The notes: generated from the letters alone by a model not told the origin. Counted from the first letter of the stretch, positions 17,920 through 27,872 are shown. The stretch: DNA of 64,000 nt from Saccharibacter sp. 17.LH.SD (GCF_009834805.1 NZ_WVHO01000002.1:1-64000), one strand, 5' to 3'. Numbers and translations are program-made.

Positions 17920-20433
17920 CTACCAGAGTTCTTCGGGATCGCGAAGATCAAAGAAGGTCTGGTGGTCTTTCCTGAAGTAATGTGGGTATGCGGGATCATT
18001 TTCGAAAGGGGGAAAGTGCTTCCAACGTTCAATCATTGTTTGTGTTTCTTGAAAAAACCGCGGTTCATTCTCTGGTTTATTGTCTGTCCCGCGTGAAAAA
18101 CTTTCATGATGTTCTGCTTCAGCATCAGCACAGTAGATAATTTTCAGACCTTTCTGGCGTATTTTGAGGCAAAGATCGACATCGTTATAGGCGATACTCA
18201 AATGAGCTTCATCAAATCCTCCAAGTTCATGAAAGAGGTCACGACGCACGAGCATAGCGGCTGCCGTGACAGCTGTAACTTCATGAGAGAGACGGATTCG
18301 ACCAACGTAGCCATAGGCATCATGCGGTTGAGCGCGGTGGACATGAACACCAATAACATCTGGTCCAACGGCAACACCTGCATGTTGGATGGTGGCATTA
18401 GGGTAGAGTAACCGAGCCCCGACAGCGCCTATTTTAGGGAGTGCGAGCGCTTCGGCGATCATAAGGCTCAGAAAGTTTTCTTGCGTGATATAAACATCGT
18501 TATTGAGGAAAAGCAGGAAATCGCTTTCACATTGGGCTGCTGCAAGATTGTTGAGGCGCGCAAAATTGAAGGGCTCTTCAACACGCATGATAGAAACGCG
18601 GTCATCTTTTTGGATTTGTTCTAGGAACTCGAATGTTTCAGGTTCAATAGAGAAATTATCAATGAGAAGGATGCGAAATTTTTTGTAACGTACATGCGTG
18701 AGGAGCGATTCCACGCAGCGACGTGTGCTTTCGACTTGGTCACGAAATGGGATGATAATATCCACTGAAGGCGAGCGGCGTATTTTCCAAGCGACTTTAT
18801 AAAGGCTGAGATGGTCTATGGATGTAACGTCCGCTGGGCGTTTTTTGCGGTTTAGATGATCAGTTACACACGAAATCCCTGCGGTAATGGCATAGCCTTT
18901 ATTAGTGATACGGGCTGCGGTGGAGTTCGGAGTCTTACGCCAATGGTAAAGTATCTCTGGGACATGAAGAATGTCCGTTTCCTTTAAGAGTTCGGTGCAG
19001 CGTAAAACATAATCATGGTCTTGAGCGCCATCATAATGTGCGTCGAGAAAACCAATTTTTCGTGTTGTTGCAGCGTCAATCATGGTCAAATGACAGATAT
19101 AATTGCAGCCTAGCAAGTAACGGTAATCATAATCAGGTTTGAGGTTTGGTTCTTGTAAGTGCCCAGCAGCATCTATTTTATCTTCGTCACAATAAATGAG
19201 TTTTGCTTTATGCTGTAAAGCTGCGCGTGTCATAACTTCGATCGCTACAGGGCTTAAAAGATCGTCATGGTCAAAGAAGACGATATAGGCACCGTTGGCT
19301 TTTCGTAAGCCAGCATTTGTTGCTTCAGCTATTCCTTGGTTTTTTTCGAGGATTATGGCCTGAATACGTGGATCGAGCGCGCAATATTCCTGAATGATTT
19401 CCTGTGTGCGTGCGCACTTACTTCCGTCATCAATGAGAATGAGTTCCCAATGAGGGTAAGTCTGATGCACGATGGAGTCGAGTGCAGCGCGAAAGTCATT
19501 TTCGGCGGGTCGCCATGTTGGGCACAATATTGAGATGAGTGGCGTTTTTTTTAAGGGGATGGCACGTCGCTGTGTGGCAACTTTCTCCTCAAGTAGTGTG
19601 TTGTAACGCTGGGCCCAACGGTCATAGTGCCGAAGATTTGGAGCACGCTTGGGGATTAAGTCGCTGACTTCACGTCGGATGGAGGTGAGGCTGCGGTAAA
19701 GTTGGCCGATAGAGTTTTCGAGTTCTATGAGACGTGTCTCAAGCATATTATGCACAAGAGACGTCGTCAGGGGGCTGCCGGCTAATTCGGTGTGATCGGG
19801 CTCAACGCTGACATGGAATGTATGGGGTTGGCGATCATATAAATGACGCGGCAATGGAATTTCAAAACCACAATTAGGGTCACAGTTGAGAGCTTCAGAG
19901 ACATCGGCTCGATAGATGTTGGCGCGTGCTGAACCGAGTTTGATGCCATCAACGGTTGCAGAGACAACGAGGCATCCTTGCCAATTATCGTAGGGAGAAG
20001 AACGGCGCATAACCCAGCCACGGAGAACATCGTCTTTAACGCCGTCTAAGAAACTACGAAACTCTTCGGGAACAGAACCGGGGAAGAGGACCGTTTCACC
20101 AAGAATTTCTGGATCCTCTAATGTTGGGAGTGGAAGCACAGAACGATCGGCAAAACGGAGAGCCACCTGATGGGGGCGATCGTCGAATATTTTTTTTGGT
20201 AAGCAAATGTCAAACCCCAGTTTGTTGGAAGAGACGTTCAAACCATCACGCACATCGTTACGTGGTAGATCGCACGTTACCTGCATGACTTCTTGACGGT
20301 CGATTAGGAGATGCAGCGTTACCGGTAAGCTATTTTCTTCCAAATTTATGGCCCAACCGCGGATAATGCCGTTCGAAAAGCTTTCAACATGTCCATGGAA
20401 TGGGCTGCGGGGTGGGGAAGACTGCTGCGTCAC
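17920..20433 (-). CDS. Large glycosyltransferase with two GT2 domains
   Basis: The protein has 837 residues. Two N-terminal beta-rich modules (about 12-90 and 126-215) each carry a G-x-x-RGW mark (IIRGWAINLE, VLRGWVMRRS) and an LP-x-x-x-x-D-x-x-PH-x-x close. A short helical segment follows, then two GT2 domains: the first from about 296 (ISILCPTWRP, LIDDGS, FFDHDDLLSP), the second from about 553 (VDIIIPFRDQ, LLIDNFS, FLNNDVYI). The layout resembles O-antigen or rhamnan assembly transferases, which add alternating sugars. The start is GTG with GGAGA upstream. It lies on the opposite strand from the exporter cluster but probably belongs to the same surface-glycan pathway. Confidence 0.85.
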   Translation of the reverse strand: MTQQSSPPRSPFHGHVESFSNGIIRGWAINLEENSLPVTLHLLIDRQEVMQVTCDLPRNDVRDGLNVSSNKLGFDICLPKKIFDDRPHQVALRFADRSVLPLPTLEDPEILGETVLFPGSVPEEFRSFLDGVKDDVLRGWVMRRSSPYDNWQGCLVVSATVDGIKLGSARANIYRADVSEALNCDPNCGFEIPLPRHLYDRQPHTFHVSVEPDHTELAGSPLTTSLVHNMLETRLIELENSIGQLYRSLTSIRREVSDLIPKRAPNLRHYDRWAQRYNTLLEEKVATQRRAIPLKKTPLISILCPTWRPAENDFRAALDSIVHQTYPHWELILIDDGSKCARTQEIIQEYCALDPRIQAIILEKNQGIAEATNAGLRKANGAYIVFFDHDDLLSPVAIEVMTRAALQHKAKLIYCDEDKIDAAGHLQEPNLKPDYDYRYLLGCNYICHLTMIDAATTRKIGFLDAHYDGAQDHDYVLRCTELLKETDILHVPEILYHWRKTPNSTAARITNKGYAITAGISCVTDHLNRKKRPADVTSIDHLSLYKVAWKIRRSPSVDIIIPFRDQVESTRRCVESLLTHVRYKKFRILLIDNFSIEPETFEFLEQIQKDDRVSIMRVEEPFNFARLNNLAAAQCESDFLLFLNNDVYITQENFLSLMIAEALALPKIGAVGARLLYPNATIQHAGVAVGPDVIGVHVHRAQPHDAYGYVGRIRLSHEVTAVTAAAMLVRRDLFHELGGFDEAHLSIAYNDVDLCLKIRQKGLKIIYCADAEAEHHESFSRGTDNKPENEPRFFQETQTMIERWKHFPPFENDPAYPHYFRKDHQTFFDLRDPEELW

Positions 20434-20676
20434 AAATGTCTCCTACAAGGATGAGGGCGTATTAGGCATCGGAAAAGAGTAGATCAGGTTAATTTAGAGC
20501 TTTTATAGACTATAGACAGAAACAGAGCTGTTCGTCTCTTGTGTCTTTCCCGTTACGGTTTTGTGAAAAACCATGCAAGATGGTTGTCCTTTATTCATCG
20601 GGAGGGTAATGCACGACGAAGAGGTGCTCCGGTGGGTTGTTGCTCACTGGCTCTTGAAACGACAAGGTTCCGAACC

Positions 20677-21621
20677 ATGAGCATGGCTCCCGTGCCACGA
20701 TCTTCGAAACGTCAGTTCGACTTCGATATTTTTTTCCACTGGTTGTTTTGGGGTGGCGCTTTTGTCGTCCTGCTAACCCTGGGTGGCCTTATTGTATTAA
20801 TGGCTACCGGAGGGTGGCAAGCGTTTACGACATTTGGTCTCTCTTTCTTTGACCGTGTTGTGTGGAATCCTGTGAAGGATCACTATAGTGTTGTAGCGCC
20901 GTTGCTGGGCACTATAGTAAGTGCGTCTATTGCGCTTATTCTGGCCGTTCCTCTTGCTTTTGGTACGGCTTTTTGGCTGACAAATATCGCATCCGCTCGT
21001 GTTTCTGCTGTGGTGGGAACGGCGGTGCAGCTTCTTGCTGCTGTGCCATCGATTATTTTTGGCATGTGGGGGGTTTTTACCATTGTTCCCTTTATCGCAC
21101 GTGTATTGCAGCCTTTTTTCAATCACCACTTGAGACATGTCCCATTGGTGGGGTCGTTGTTGACAGGTCCACCCGTTGGTACGGGCCTTATGACGTCTGG
21201 TATTGTTCTTGCGGTGATGATTGCGCCTTTTATGACAGCCGTGATGTGCGATGTGTTCGGATCTGTCCCTGCGATGTTATGCGAAAGTGCTTATGGCTTA
21301 GGGGCAACACGCTGGGAGGTAATGCGTAAGATCATCGTGCCTTGGTCTCGGAATGGTATGGTAGGGGCTATCGTGTTAGGAATGGGGCGTGCTTTGGGTG
21401 AAACCATGGCGGTGACATTCGTGATTGGTAATGTGACTGTTGTTGGATGGTCTCTTTTTGCGCCTCGGAGCACGGTTGCGTCTTTGATTGCTCTTCAGTT
21501 TCCAGAGAGTCCAGCGGGATCCATACGGCTTTCTTCGCTTATGGCTCTTGGCTTTATTCTCATGTTGTTTTCCTGTGCGAGCCTTGTGTTAGCGCGCTTT
21601 CTGCGTGGGGGGCGGAAATGA
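20677..21621 (+). CDS. pstC: Phosphate ABC transporter permease PstC
   Basis: PstC is one of two inner-membrane permeases of the high-affinity phosphate importer. The 314-residue protein has about six membrane segments and the permease-coupling stretch ESAYGLGATRWEVMRKI (EAA-like loop). The frame is open upstream to 20539, but that extension is basic and unlike the family. ATG 20677 has an AAGG site 9 nt before it. It is the first gene of pstCAB-phoU. The usual phosphate-binding protein gene pstS is not upstream; a divergent glycosyltransferase gene is there instead. I saw no clear Pho box in 20434-20676. Confidence 0.92.
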   Translation: MSMAPVPRSSKRQFDFDIFFHWLFWGGAFVVLLTLGGLIVLMATGGWQAFTTFGLSFFDRVVWNPVKDHYSVVAPLLGTIVSASIALILAVPLAFGTAFWLTNIASARVSAVVGTAVQLLAAVPSIIFGMWGVFTIVPFIARVLQPFFNHHLRHVPLVGSLLTGPPVGTGLMTSGIVLAVMIAPFMTAVMCDVFGSVPAMLCESAYGLGATRWEVMRKIIVPWSRNGMVGAIVLGMGRALGETMAVTFVIGNVTVVGWSLFAPRSTVASLIALQFPESPAGSIRLSSLMALGFILMLFSCASLVLARFLRGGRK

Positions 21622-22499
21622 GTAAATCATCACAGGCAGCTCCTGAGAGATTAGCGCGTTGGCGGCCTGATAGACGTATGAATAGACGACGCCATATGGA
21701 CCGTCTCGCAACCTGGATGAGTGTTGTCGCCGGCGCTGTGTTGGTTGTGGTTTTACTCTCCATTCTTTGGACGCTTCTCAGCCGTGGTTTGGTGGGCATC
21801 AGTTGGGCAACCCTTACACACGGAATGGGGCCTCCAGGATCTGGAGGTGGGTTGGGTAATGCTATTTTAGGAAGCATTATTCAGACGAGTGTGGCTTTGT
21901 TGATTGCTGTTCCGTTGGGTTTGTCTTGCGGTATTTACTTGGCAGAATATGGACGGAAAACGAATTATTTTGCTGATGTCGTGAGGTTTGTCTCCGATGT
22001 TTTGATGTCAGCGCCTTCCATTCTGATTGGTCTTTTTGTGTATCAATTAGTGGTCGTGCCGTGGGGGCATTTTTCTGGTTGGGCTGGGTCTGTCGCTCTG
22101 GCTGTTTTGGCCGTGCCAGTCATCGTACGCACAACAGAAGACATGCTGCGCCTTGTTCCAACAGCGATGCGAGAAGCTGGAGCGGCGCTGGGCGCCCCAC
22201 GATGGCGCGTGATTTTATCACTTTGTCTCCGCTCGGCACGTCAGGGGGTGTTGACAGGTATCTTATTGGCTTTGGCTCGTGTTGGTGGTGAGACGGCGCC
22301 ATTGCTTTTTACATCTTTGGGAAATCAAACATGGTCGTCGAATCTTAACAAACCGATGGCAAGTCTTCCTATCGCTATTTATCAGTATGCAGGGGCATCC
22401 TATGATGACTGGGTACAATTAGCGTGGACTGGCGCGTTGTTGATTACATTTGGTGTGTTGCTCATTAATATTGCTGTGCGGCTTTCTGCTCGCCGTTGA
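21618..22499 (+). CDS. pstA: Phosphate ABC transporter permease PstA
   Basis: This is the second permease subunit of the Pst importer. The 293-residue protein has a basic cytoplasmic N-terminus (RRMNRRRHMDR), about six membrane segments, and the EAA-type coupling loop REAGAALGAPRWRVILSL. The start overlaps the pstC stop by 4 bp (ATGA), indicating translational coupling. Upstream in-frame codons back to 21447 lie inside pstC and are not used. Confidence 0.92.
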   Translation: MSKSSQAAPERLARWRPDRRMNRRRHMDRLATWMSVVAGAVLVVVLLSILWTLLSRGLVGISWATLTHGMGPPGSGGGLGNAILGSIIQTSVALLIAVPLGLSCGIYLAEYGRKTNYFADVVRFVSDVLMSAPSILIGLFVYQLVVVPWGHFSGWAGSVALAVLAVPVIVRTTEDMLRLVPTAMREAGAALGAPRWRVILSLCLRSARQGVLTGILLALARVGGETAPLLFTSLGNQTWSSNLNKPMASLPIAIYQYAGASYDDWVQLAWTGALLITFGVLLINIAVRLSARR

Positions 22500-22517
22500 T
22501 TCAGGGGATAGATATTC

Positions 22518-23321
22518 ATGAATGTTGGCCTGACGACGTCACCTGAAAATGGTTCTAGTGCTGATGCAGAGGCGGCGCTTTCTGTACGAGATCTGAATTT
22601 CTATTACGGCAATCATCATGCTCTGCATGATATTATGCTCGATTATCCGGCACGTCAGGTCACAGCTATGATCGGCCCGAGTGGATGTGGTAAGTCCACC
22701 TTGTTGCGTGTTTTTAACCGGATGTATGATCTCTATCCTGGTCAACGTGCGACAGGTGAAGTGATTTTTGATGGAATGAATATCCTAGAGCGCACGGTCA
22801 GCCTTGATATATTGCGTGCTCGTATTGGTATGGTTTTTCAAAAGCCAACGCCGTTTCCAATGTCAATTTATGATAATATCGCTTTTGGCGTTCGTTTGCA
22901 TGAACGTTTGAGTAAATCGGATATGGATGAGCGTGTGCAAGACGTACTGACACGGGTTGCGCTGTGGAATGAGGTGCGTGATCGTCTGAGGGCACCGGCT
23001 TCAGGGCTGTCAGGTGGGCAGCAGCAGCGGTTATGCATTGCACGAAGTATTGCAACGCGTCCAGAAGTGCTGCTCTTGGATGAACCAACGTCAGCGTTGG
23101 ACCCGATTTCAACAGCACGTATTGAGGAGTTGTTGGATGAGCTTAAAGAGGAATTCACGATTGCGATTGTGACTCATAACATGCAGCAGGCCGCACGTTG
23201 TGCGGATCGTGTTGCATTTTTCTATATGGGTAGGCTCATTGAGGTGGATACGGCGGATCGTATTTTCACAAACCCTCGTCAGAAACAAACCCAGGATTAT
23301 ATCACGGGTAGATTTGGATAA
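22518..23321 (+). CDS. pstB: Phosphate ABC transporter ATP-binding protein PstB
   Basis: PstB hydrolyses ATP to drive phosphate import through PstCA. The 267-residue protein has Walker [10 protein letters not shown], the Q-loop in [12 protein letters not shown] (diagnostic for PstB), signature LSGGQQQR, Walker [12 protein letters not shown] and the switch His in IVTHNMQQA. It lies 18 bp after pstA in the same operon. Confidence 0.97.
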   Translation: MNVGLTTSPENGSSADAEAALSVRDLNFYYGNHHALHDIMLDYPARQVTAMIGPSGCGKSTLLRVFNRMYDLYPGQRATGEVIFDGMNILERTVSLDILRARIGMVFQKPTPFPMSIYDNIAFGVRLHERLSKSDMDERVQDVLTRVALWNEVRDRLRAPASGLSGGQQQRLCIARSIATRPEVLLLDEPTSALDPISTARIEELLDELKEEFTIAIVTHNMQQAARCADRVAFFYMGRLIEVDTADRIFTNPRQKQTQDYITGRFG

Positions 23322-23326
23322 GCGCC

Positions 23327-24049
23327 ATGTCTCTTGATCGTTCTCATATCGTGAAAAGCTATGAGCAGGAATTAGACCTACTGCGCACCATGATGGCGCA
23401 GATGGGTAGGATTGTGGAAAGCCAAGTTGGTTTGGCGTTGGATGCTATTGCAGAACATGACGAAGCAGCGGCGGATGAGGCGGCTCGGCGCGATCCTGAG
23501 GTTGACGAGTTAGAACGAGAAGTCGAGGGACTTGTTATTCGACTATTGGCCTTACGGAGCCCTATGGGACCCGATCTGAGAGAGATTGTTGCCGCTCTCA
23601 AGATTACGGGAGATTTGGAGCGTATTGGCGATTACGCGGCTTCTATCGCGCGACGGGCGATGAAAGTTGTTGATGAGGGAGAGAAGATTTCTCTTTCTGG
23701 TTTGCGCAGTATGGGCCGATTGGTGCGGGAAAATTTACAGCGGACTGTTTCCGCCATGATTGCTCATGACCCCAGTCAAGCAACGGAAGTGTGGCATGCT
23801 GATCAAGGTGTCGATGAGCATTATTTGACGCTGTTCCGCGAGCTTGTGACATATATGATGGAAGATCCGCGGAATATCCGTTCTTGTACGGAGCTTTTAT
23901 TCATTGCGAAAAATTTGGAACGTATTGGGGATCATACAACCAATATTGCTGAGCGCGTCTTTTATGCAGCGACGGGTGATAACTTACCAGCATTGAGGCC
24001 ACGTGGTGGAGCACGCAAATCTGTCGCTAAGGATGTGAAAAAGAGTTAG
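23327..24049 (+). CDS. phoU: Phosphate signalling protein PhoU
   Basis: PhoU links Pst transporter state to PhoR/PhoB signalling and limits phosphate uptake. The 240-residue protein has two three-helix PhoU domains, each with the E-R-I-G-D-x-x-x-N/S metal-binding type motif: LERIGDYAASIA in the first and LERIGDHTTNIAE in the second. It begins 5 bp after pstB and closes the operon; a strong terminator follows at 24118. phoB and phoR are not nearby. Confidence 0.96.
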   Translation: MSLDRSHIVKSYEQELDLLRTMMAQMGRIVESQVGLALDAIAEHDEAAADEAARRDPEVDELEREVEGLVIRLLALRSPMGPDLREIVAALKITGDLERIGDYAASIARRAMKVVDEGEKISLSGLRSMGRLVRENLQRTVSAMIAHDPSQATEVWHADQGVDEHYLTLFRELVTYMMEDPRNIRSCTELLFIAKNLERIGDHTTNIAERVFYAATGDNLPALRPRGGARKSVAKDVKKS

Positions 24050-24117
24050 AATAAGGAAGATGTAACTTCTTGTAATAGGCGAGTGATATAGAGCTCACGT
24101 ATTGAGATGTTAGTTAT

Positions 24118-24147
24118 AAAAAAGCCCCTGATTGCAGGGGCTTTTTT
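24118..24147. terminator. Bidirectional terminator between phoU and ansP
   Basis: A 13-bp perfect stem (24118-24130 with 24135-24147), with an A run on one side and a T run on the other and a 4-nt loop ATTG, sits between convergent genes. Confidence 0.93.
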
Positions 24148-24170
24148 ATAACTAGAAGAATAAGAATAAC

Positions 24171-25610
24171 TTACGGGGTCTTTGCGTTTGTTTTTTTCAA
24201 GATAGCCCATCCTAAGAAAAAAATGATGGCCAAAAATGGGATACTTGCCACTGAGATCGTGCCAGACGGATAGTCAAACGCCATCATGACAAGGACCAGA
24301 AACAAGAAGCCAATCGTGATCCATCCTGTATAGGGAGCTCCTGGCATAGGAAAACCTGTTGGTGGGATCTTCCCTTGGCGAATGGCTTTATGCAGTTTCA
24401 ATTGGCATAAAACAATGCAGGCCCATGTTCCAAGGATGCCCAAGGAAGATATGCTCAGAACGATTTCAAAGACTTGTGTTGGGTAGAAATAGTTTAACAG
24501 CACACCAACTAAATAGATGAATAACGTGGTACCAATGCCAACGTAAGGAACGGCCTGGCGATTTAATTTGCTCATAGCCTTTGGAGCTGACCCGCCTAAT
24601 GATAACGCTCTCAAGATACGCCCGGTTGAATAAAGACCGGAGTTTAAGCTGGAAAGGGCGGCTGTCATCACCACGAAATTCATGATGTTATCAGCCCCTG
24701 GGACACCGAGGTTCCTAAAGAATGTTACGAAAGGGCTTTCCCCAGCATGATAGGCTGACCAAGGAAGGACGCAGACGAGAAGAACGATGGAACCGACATA
24801 GAACAGGATAATACGCCATATAATGCTGTTAACAGCACGGGGTACAACTTCTCTGGGATTGCTGCATTCTCCTGCAGCTACACCGATTAACTCGGTTGCG
24901 GCATAAGCAAAGATGACACCTTGGATCAACATAAGTGAGGCGACGATTCCATGCGGGAAAAATCCATCAGATTGGGTAATGAGATGGAAACCCGGTGTAT
25001 AACCTCCTACGTGATGTCCTGAGATGAGGACAAAAGCACCAACAGCTAAGAAGATAGAGAGGGTGACGACTTTAACGAGGGAAAACCAGAATTCGATTTC
25101 CCCAAAATAGCGGACACCCGTTAGGTTGACGGCACCAACGACGACCAGTGCCCCGAGAGCAATAATCCACTGAGGTATCCCTCCAAAGACAGGCCAATAG
25201 TGCATGTAAAGAGCAATGGCCGTAATATCGACAATGCCTGTCATGGCCCAGTTGAGAAAGAAAAACCAACCAGCCGCATAGGCGGCCCCTTCACCTAAAA
25301 ACTCACGAGCATAGGTAACAAAGCTGCCACTGCTGGGGCGGTACATGACGAGTTCGCCCATGGCGCGCAGAATCATAAAGGCGCAAAGACCACAAATCAT
25401 GTAGCTGATGGCAAGGGAAGGGCCAGCAATTTGAAGGCGTGACCCTGCTCCTAGGAAGAGTCCTGTCCCAATTGCGCCACCTACAGCGATCATCTGAAGA
25501 TGACGCTGACTTAAGCCCTGTTGATAACCTTCTTCACTGACAGAGCTATTACGGTCGTCGCTGACAGCGCGTTCGAGGAGGTTTTCCTGATCGTCGGGAG
25601 GTGTGGTCAT
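24171..25610 (-). CDS. ansP: L-asparagine permease (AAT family)
   Basis: This 479-residue amino acid/proton symporter has 12 predicted membrane segments. It is closely similar in texture to enterobacterial AnsP: GGAIGTGLFLGAGSRLQ near the N-terminus, RPSSGSFVTYAREFLGE, NWAMTGIVDITAIALYMHYW, ALSSLNSGLYSTGRILR and MAFDYPSGT near the end. AnsP imports asparagine as a nitrogen source; related AAT members take GABA or aromatic amino acids, so specificity is inferred from similarity alone. It is a single-gene unit. AGGA lies 8 nt before the ATG. Confidence 0.85.
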   Translation of the reverse strand: MTTPPDDQENLLERAVSDDRNSSVSEEGYQQGLSQRHLQMIAVGGAIGTGLFLGAGSRLQIAGPSLAISYMICGLCAFMILRAMGELVMYRPSSGSFVTYAREFLGEGAAYAAGWFFFLNWAMTGIVDITAIALYMHYWPVFGGIPQWIIALGALVVVGAVNLTGVRYFGEIEFWFSLVKVVTLSIFLAVGAFVLISGHHVGGYTPGFHLITQSDGFFPHGIVASLMLIQGVIFAYAATELIGVAAGECSNPREVVPRAVNSIIWRIILFYVGSIVLLVCVLPWSAYHAGESPFVTFFRNLGVPGADNIMNFVVMTAALSSLNSGLYSTGRILRALSLGGSAPKAMSKLNRQAVPYVGIGTTLFIYLVGVLLNYFYPTQVFEIVLSISSLGILGTWACIVLCQLKLHKAIRQGKIPPTGFPMPGAPYTGWITIGFLFLVLVMMAFDYPSGTISVASIPFLAIIFFLGWAILKKTNAKTP

Positions 25611-25831
25611 AAAGTAATCCTGAAGGAGGAGAAACTACGAACAAAAGCTGTAGGAATAGGAGATGTCTCCGCTCTAAGCTTGTCTGCTATGTGTCTAGCG
25701 TATGACGAACATAGATGAAGAACATCTTTTTGCCAATGTTGCTTTCCTCACGTGGTGGAGGGTGATGCTAATTATTTTAATCTTCTGGTAATTATTATTG
25801 CGGTGTTTGCACCATTTATCGTCCCGAAGGA

Positions 25832-26548
25832 TTAATGGTGAGATGATGGTGGAGTGATCACGCGATATTCATTAAGAAAAATCTGAATTCCCCTTTGCAA
25901 TGTACGCTGAAACTGCACGTCATTATGGGAAGGCGGCGGGGCGCAGTGGGCGAGGCACGTGAGGAAGGGAACGCCGATGGTCAAACCAAAGAGATGGTCG
26001 GCTGCTTCGTCAATATCATCAAAAGCTAATCGCCCAGCTTGTTTTTGGATTAGCAGCCATTGGTTGATGCTGAAATTTTGTCCAGAAAGATGAAACAGTT
26101 TGCTCATAAGTTGTGCAATGAGGGGAGAGCGGGTTGTCTCACCGATAACAGTTCGTATTAACCCGAGAAATTTCTCATTCATCATTTGTTGGGATAATTG
26201 TGTTATAAATCCCAGAAGTTGCGAATCTAAATCAGAACAGATTGATGGATTAGGTGTAATATGCAATGGGCTAAAAAGGTGGTCTAATAGCAATTGCTCC
26301 ACAAGGGATTCTTTTGATGGGAATACCAGGTAAAGAGTCTTTTTTGACATACCTGCGCAACGTGCAATATCGTCCATCGTTGTGCGATGATAGCCGTAGC
26401 GTTGGATAAGTGCGCATGTTGTATCTAGGATATGGCTCCGGCGTTTTTCGTCATGGTTCTGGGGCGCCGCGTGTGATGTCGGGCCTGTTTGTTCGTTATT
26501 ATTAGTTGTTGTGTCGCGTTTAGGTGACAAAGACACAATGAACCTCAT
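25832..26548 (-). CDS. TetR/AcrR-family repressor
   Basis: The protein has 238 residues with a 35-residue polar N-terminal extension. A TetR helix-turn-helix follows (about 45-90), with YGYHRTTMDDIARCAGMSKK and TLYLVFPSKE. The C-terminal ligand-binding half is less conserved. It is divergent from the RND efflux operon, so it most likely represses that operon and itself, binding the inverted repeat at 26579-26600. The inducing ligand is unknown. In-frame alternative starts inside the polar extension are possible. Confidence 0.88.
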   Translation of the reverse strand: MRFIVSLSPKRDTTTNNNEQTGPTSHAAPQNHDEKRRSHILDTTCALIQRYGYHRTTMDDIARCAGMSKKTLYLVFPSKESLVEQLLLDHLFSPLHITPNPSICSDLDSQLLGFITQLSQQMMNEKFLGLIRTVIGETTRSPLIAQLMSKLFHLSGQNFSINQWLLIQKQAGRLAFDDIDEAADHLFGLTIGVPFLTCLAHCAPPPSHNDVQFQRTLQRGIQIFLNEYRVITPPSSHH

Positions 26549-26578
26549 AACAGAAGTGGAACCGTGTTGACTGTTAGC

Positions 26579-26600
26579 GTGGAAACCGATTAGTTTCCAC
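26579..26600. promoter_or_regulatory. Candidate TetR operator
   Basis: A perfect inverted repeat, GTGGAAAC-N6-GTTTCCAC, lies in the 136-bp gap between the TetR gene and the efflux operon. A similar half-site, GTGGAAC, occurs 23 bp upstream at about 26556. Size and position fit a TetR-family operator; there is no T tract, so it is not a terminator. Confidence 0.6.
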
Positions 26601-26684
26601 CCCCTAGAAGAGAGGTATTTTCATATCTCTGCCTAGTTCTGCCTATTCCTATTTACCCCTTAATAGGGAGCTTCTGCCCTCCTC

Positions 26685-27872
26685 ATGTCTGTTTTTGTCT
26701 CACGATCATGGTTGATGTTTTGCCCTTCCGAGTTGGTGCGTTACGGGAAGGTCGCTCTGCTAGGGGGTGTAGCAGTATTGGGAGGTTGCCAGAAACAGGC
26801 ACCGTCCGCGCCGCCACCGCCGCAGCGAGTTGATGTTCAGACAATCCACCCACAAAGCGTCACGATGGAAACATCATTGCCAGGGCGTGTAGATGCCTAT
26901 GAGCAAGCAATGATTCGCCCTCAGGTGAGTGGCGTGATCGTGTCGCGTAACTTTGAACAAGGTGGAGAGGTTAAGGCAGGACAGCAACTCTATCAGATTT
27001 ATATTGCTCCTTTCCAAGCAGCTTATGATCAAGCAAAAGGGCGCTTGATGGAGGCTCAGGCGAGCGCTACGCGTGCGGAGCTGCAATTAAAGCGTTATCG
27101 CGGGCTTGTAGGTCCTCGTGCTGTTAGCCAACAAGATTACGATAATATGGTGGCGACAACACGCCAAGCAGAAGCACAAGTGATACAGGCGAAAGCGGCC
27201 TTAGAATCGGCTGCCGTTAATCTAAACTATACGCATGTAAGAGCGCCGATTGATGGGCGGATTGGTCGAACCCTCTATACTGAAGGAACACTGGTAACGG
27301 CGAATCAAGCACAGCCGATTGCTGTGGTGACCCGTCTCGATCCTATTTATGTTGATGTTAACTTAGCCGCAGAAGATATGCTGCGTTTACGTAGAGAAAT
27401 GGCCCAAGGGCGGCTGGAACGCACTGGAAATGATGCTGTTGTGTCCATTGAACTTCCAGATGGCACTTCATACGGACAGAATGGTCGTTTAGAGCTCTCT
27501 GAGGTAACCGTTGATCCGTCGACGGGTACGCTCGTCATGCGAGCTGTTATGCCAAATGCAGAGCGTCTTCTTCTGCCTGGAATGTTTGTGCATGCTCACG
27601 TGCGAGAGGGAAGTGACCCTCGAGCATTGCTTGTGTCGCAAAAAGCATTGCAACGCACCCCCAAAGGGGATGCTTACGTTTTGACGGTTGATGACCAAAA
27701 GAAAGTTCATATGCAGATGATCACGGTTGGGCGTTCTGTGGGGTCATCATGGCTCGTGACATCCGGGTTGAAAGATGGCGATCGTGTCATCGTGAGTGGG
27801 GTGCAAAAGGCACCGCCGGGCGCAAAGGTAGATCCTCATGATGTGACGAATGTGACGGACGAGGCGAGGTAA
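26685..27872 (+). CDS. RND efflux periplasmic adaptor lipoprotein (AcrA/MexA type)
   Basis: The 395-residue adaptor links the inner-membrane RND pump to the outer-membrane channel. A lipoprotein signal ends at LGGC (Cys about residue 35). The lipoyl halves are RPQVSGVIVSRNFEQGGEVK and VRAPIDGRIGR, with a coiled-coil hairpin between them and a beta-barrel with membrane-proximal domain after. ATG 26685 is the outermost start; ATG 26715 would still leave an adequate signal peptide. First gene of a four-gene operon. Confidence 0.93.
   Translation: MSVFVSRSWLMFCPSELVRYGKVALLGGVAVLGGCQKQAPSAPPPPQRVDVQTIHPQSVTMETSLPGRVDAYEQAMIRPQVSGVIVSRNFEQGGEVKAGQQLYQIYIAPFQAAYDQAKGRLMEAQASATRAELQLKRYRGLVGPRAVSQQDYDNMVATTRQAEAQVIQAKAALESAAVNLNYTHVRAPIDGRIGRTLYTEGTLVTANQAQPIAVVTRLDPIYVDVNLAAEDMLRLRREMAQGRLERTGNDAVVSIELPDGTSYGQNGRLELSEVTVDPSTGTLVMRAVMPNAERLLLPGMFVHAHVREGSDPRALLVSQKALQRTPKGDAYVLTVDDQKKVHMQMITVGRSVGSSWLVTSGLKDGDRVIVSGVQKAPPGAKVDPHDVTNVTDEAR

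Noticed and set aside
20539-20676. N-terminal extension of pstC
   Set aside because: The extra 46 residues are basic and unlike PstC, and ATG 20677 has a good ribosome site.
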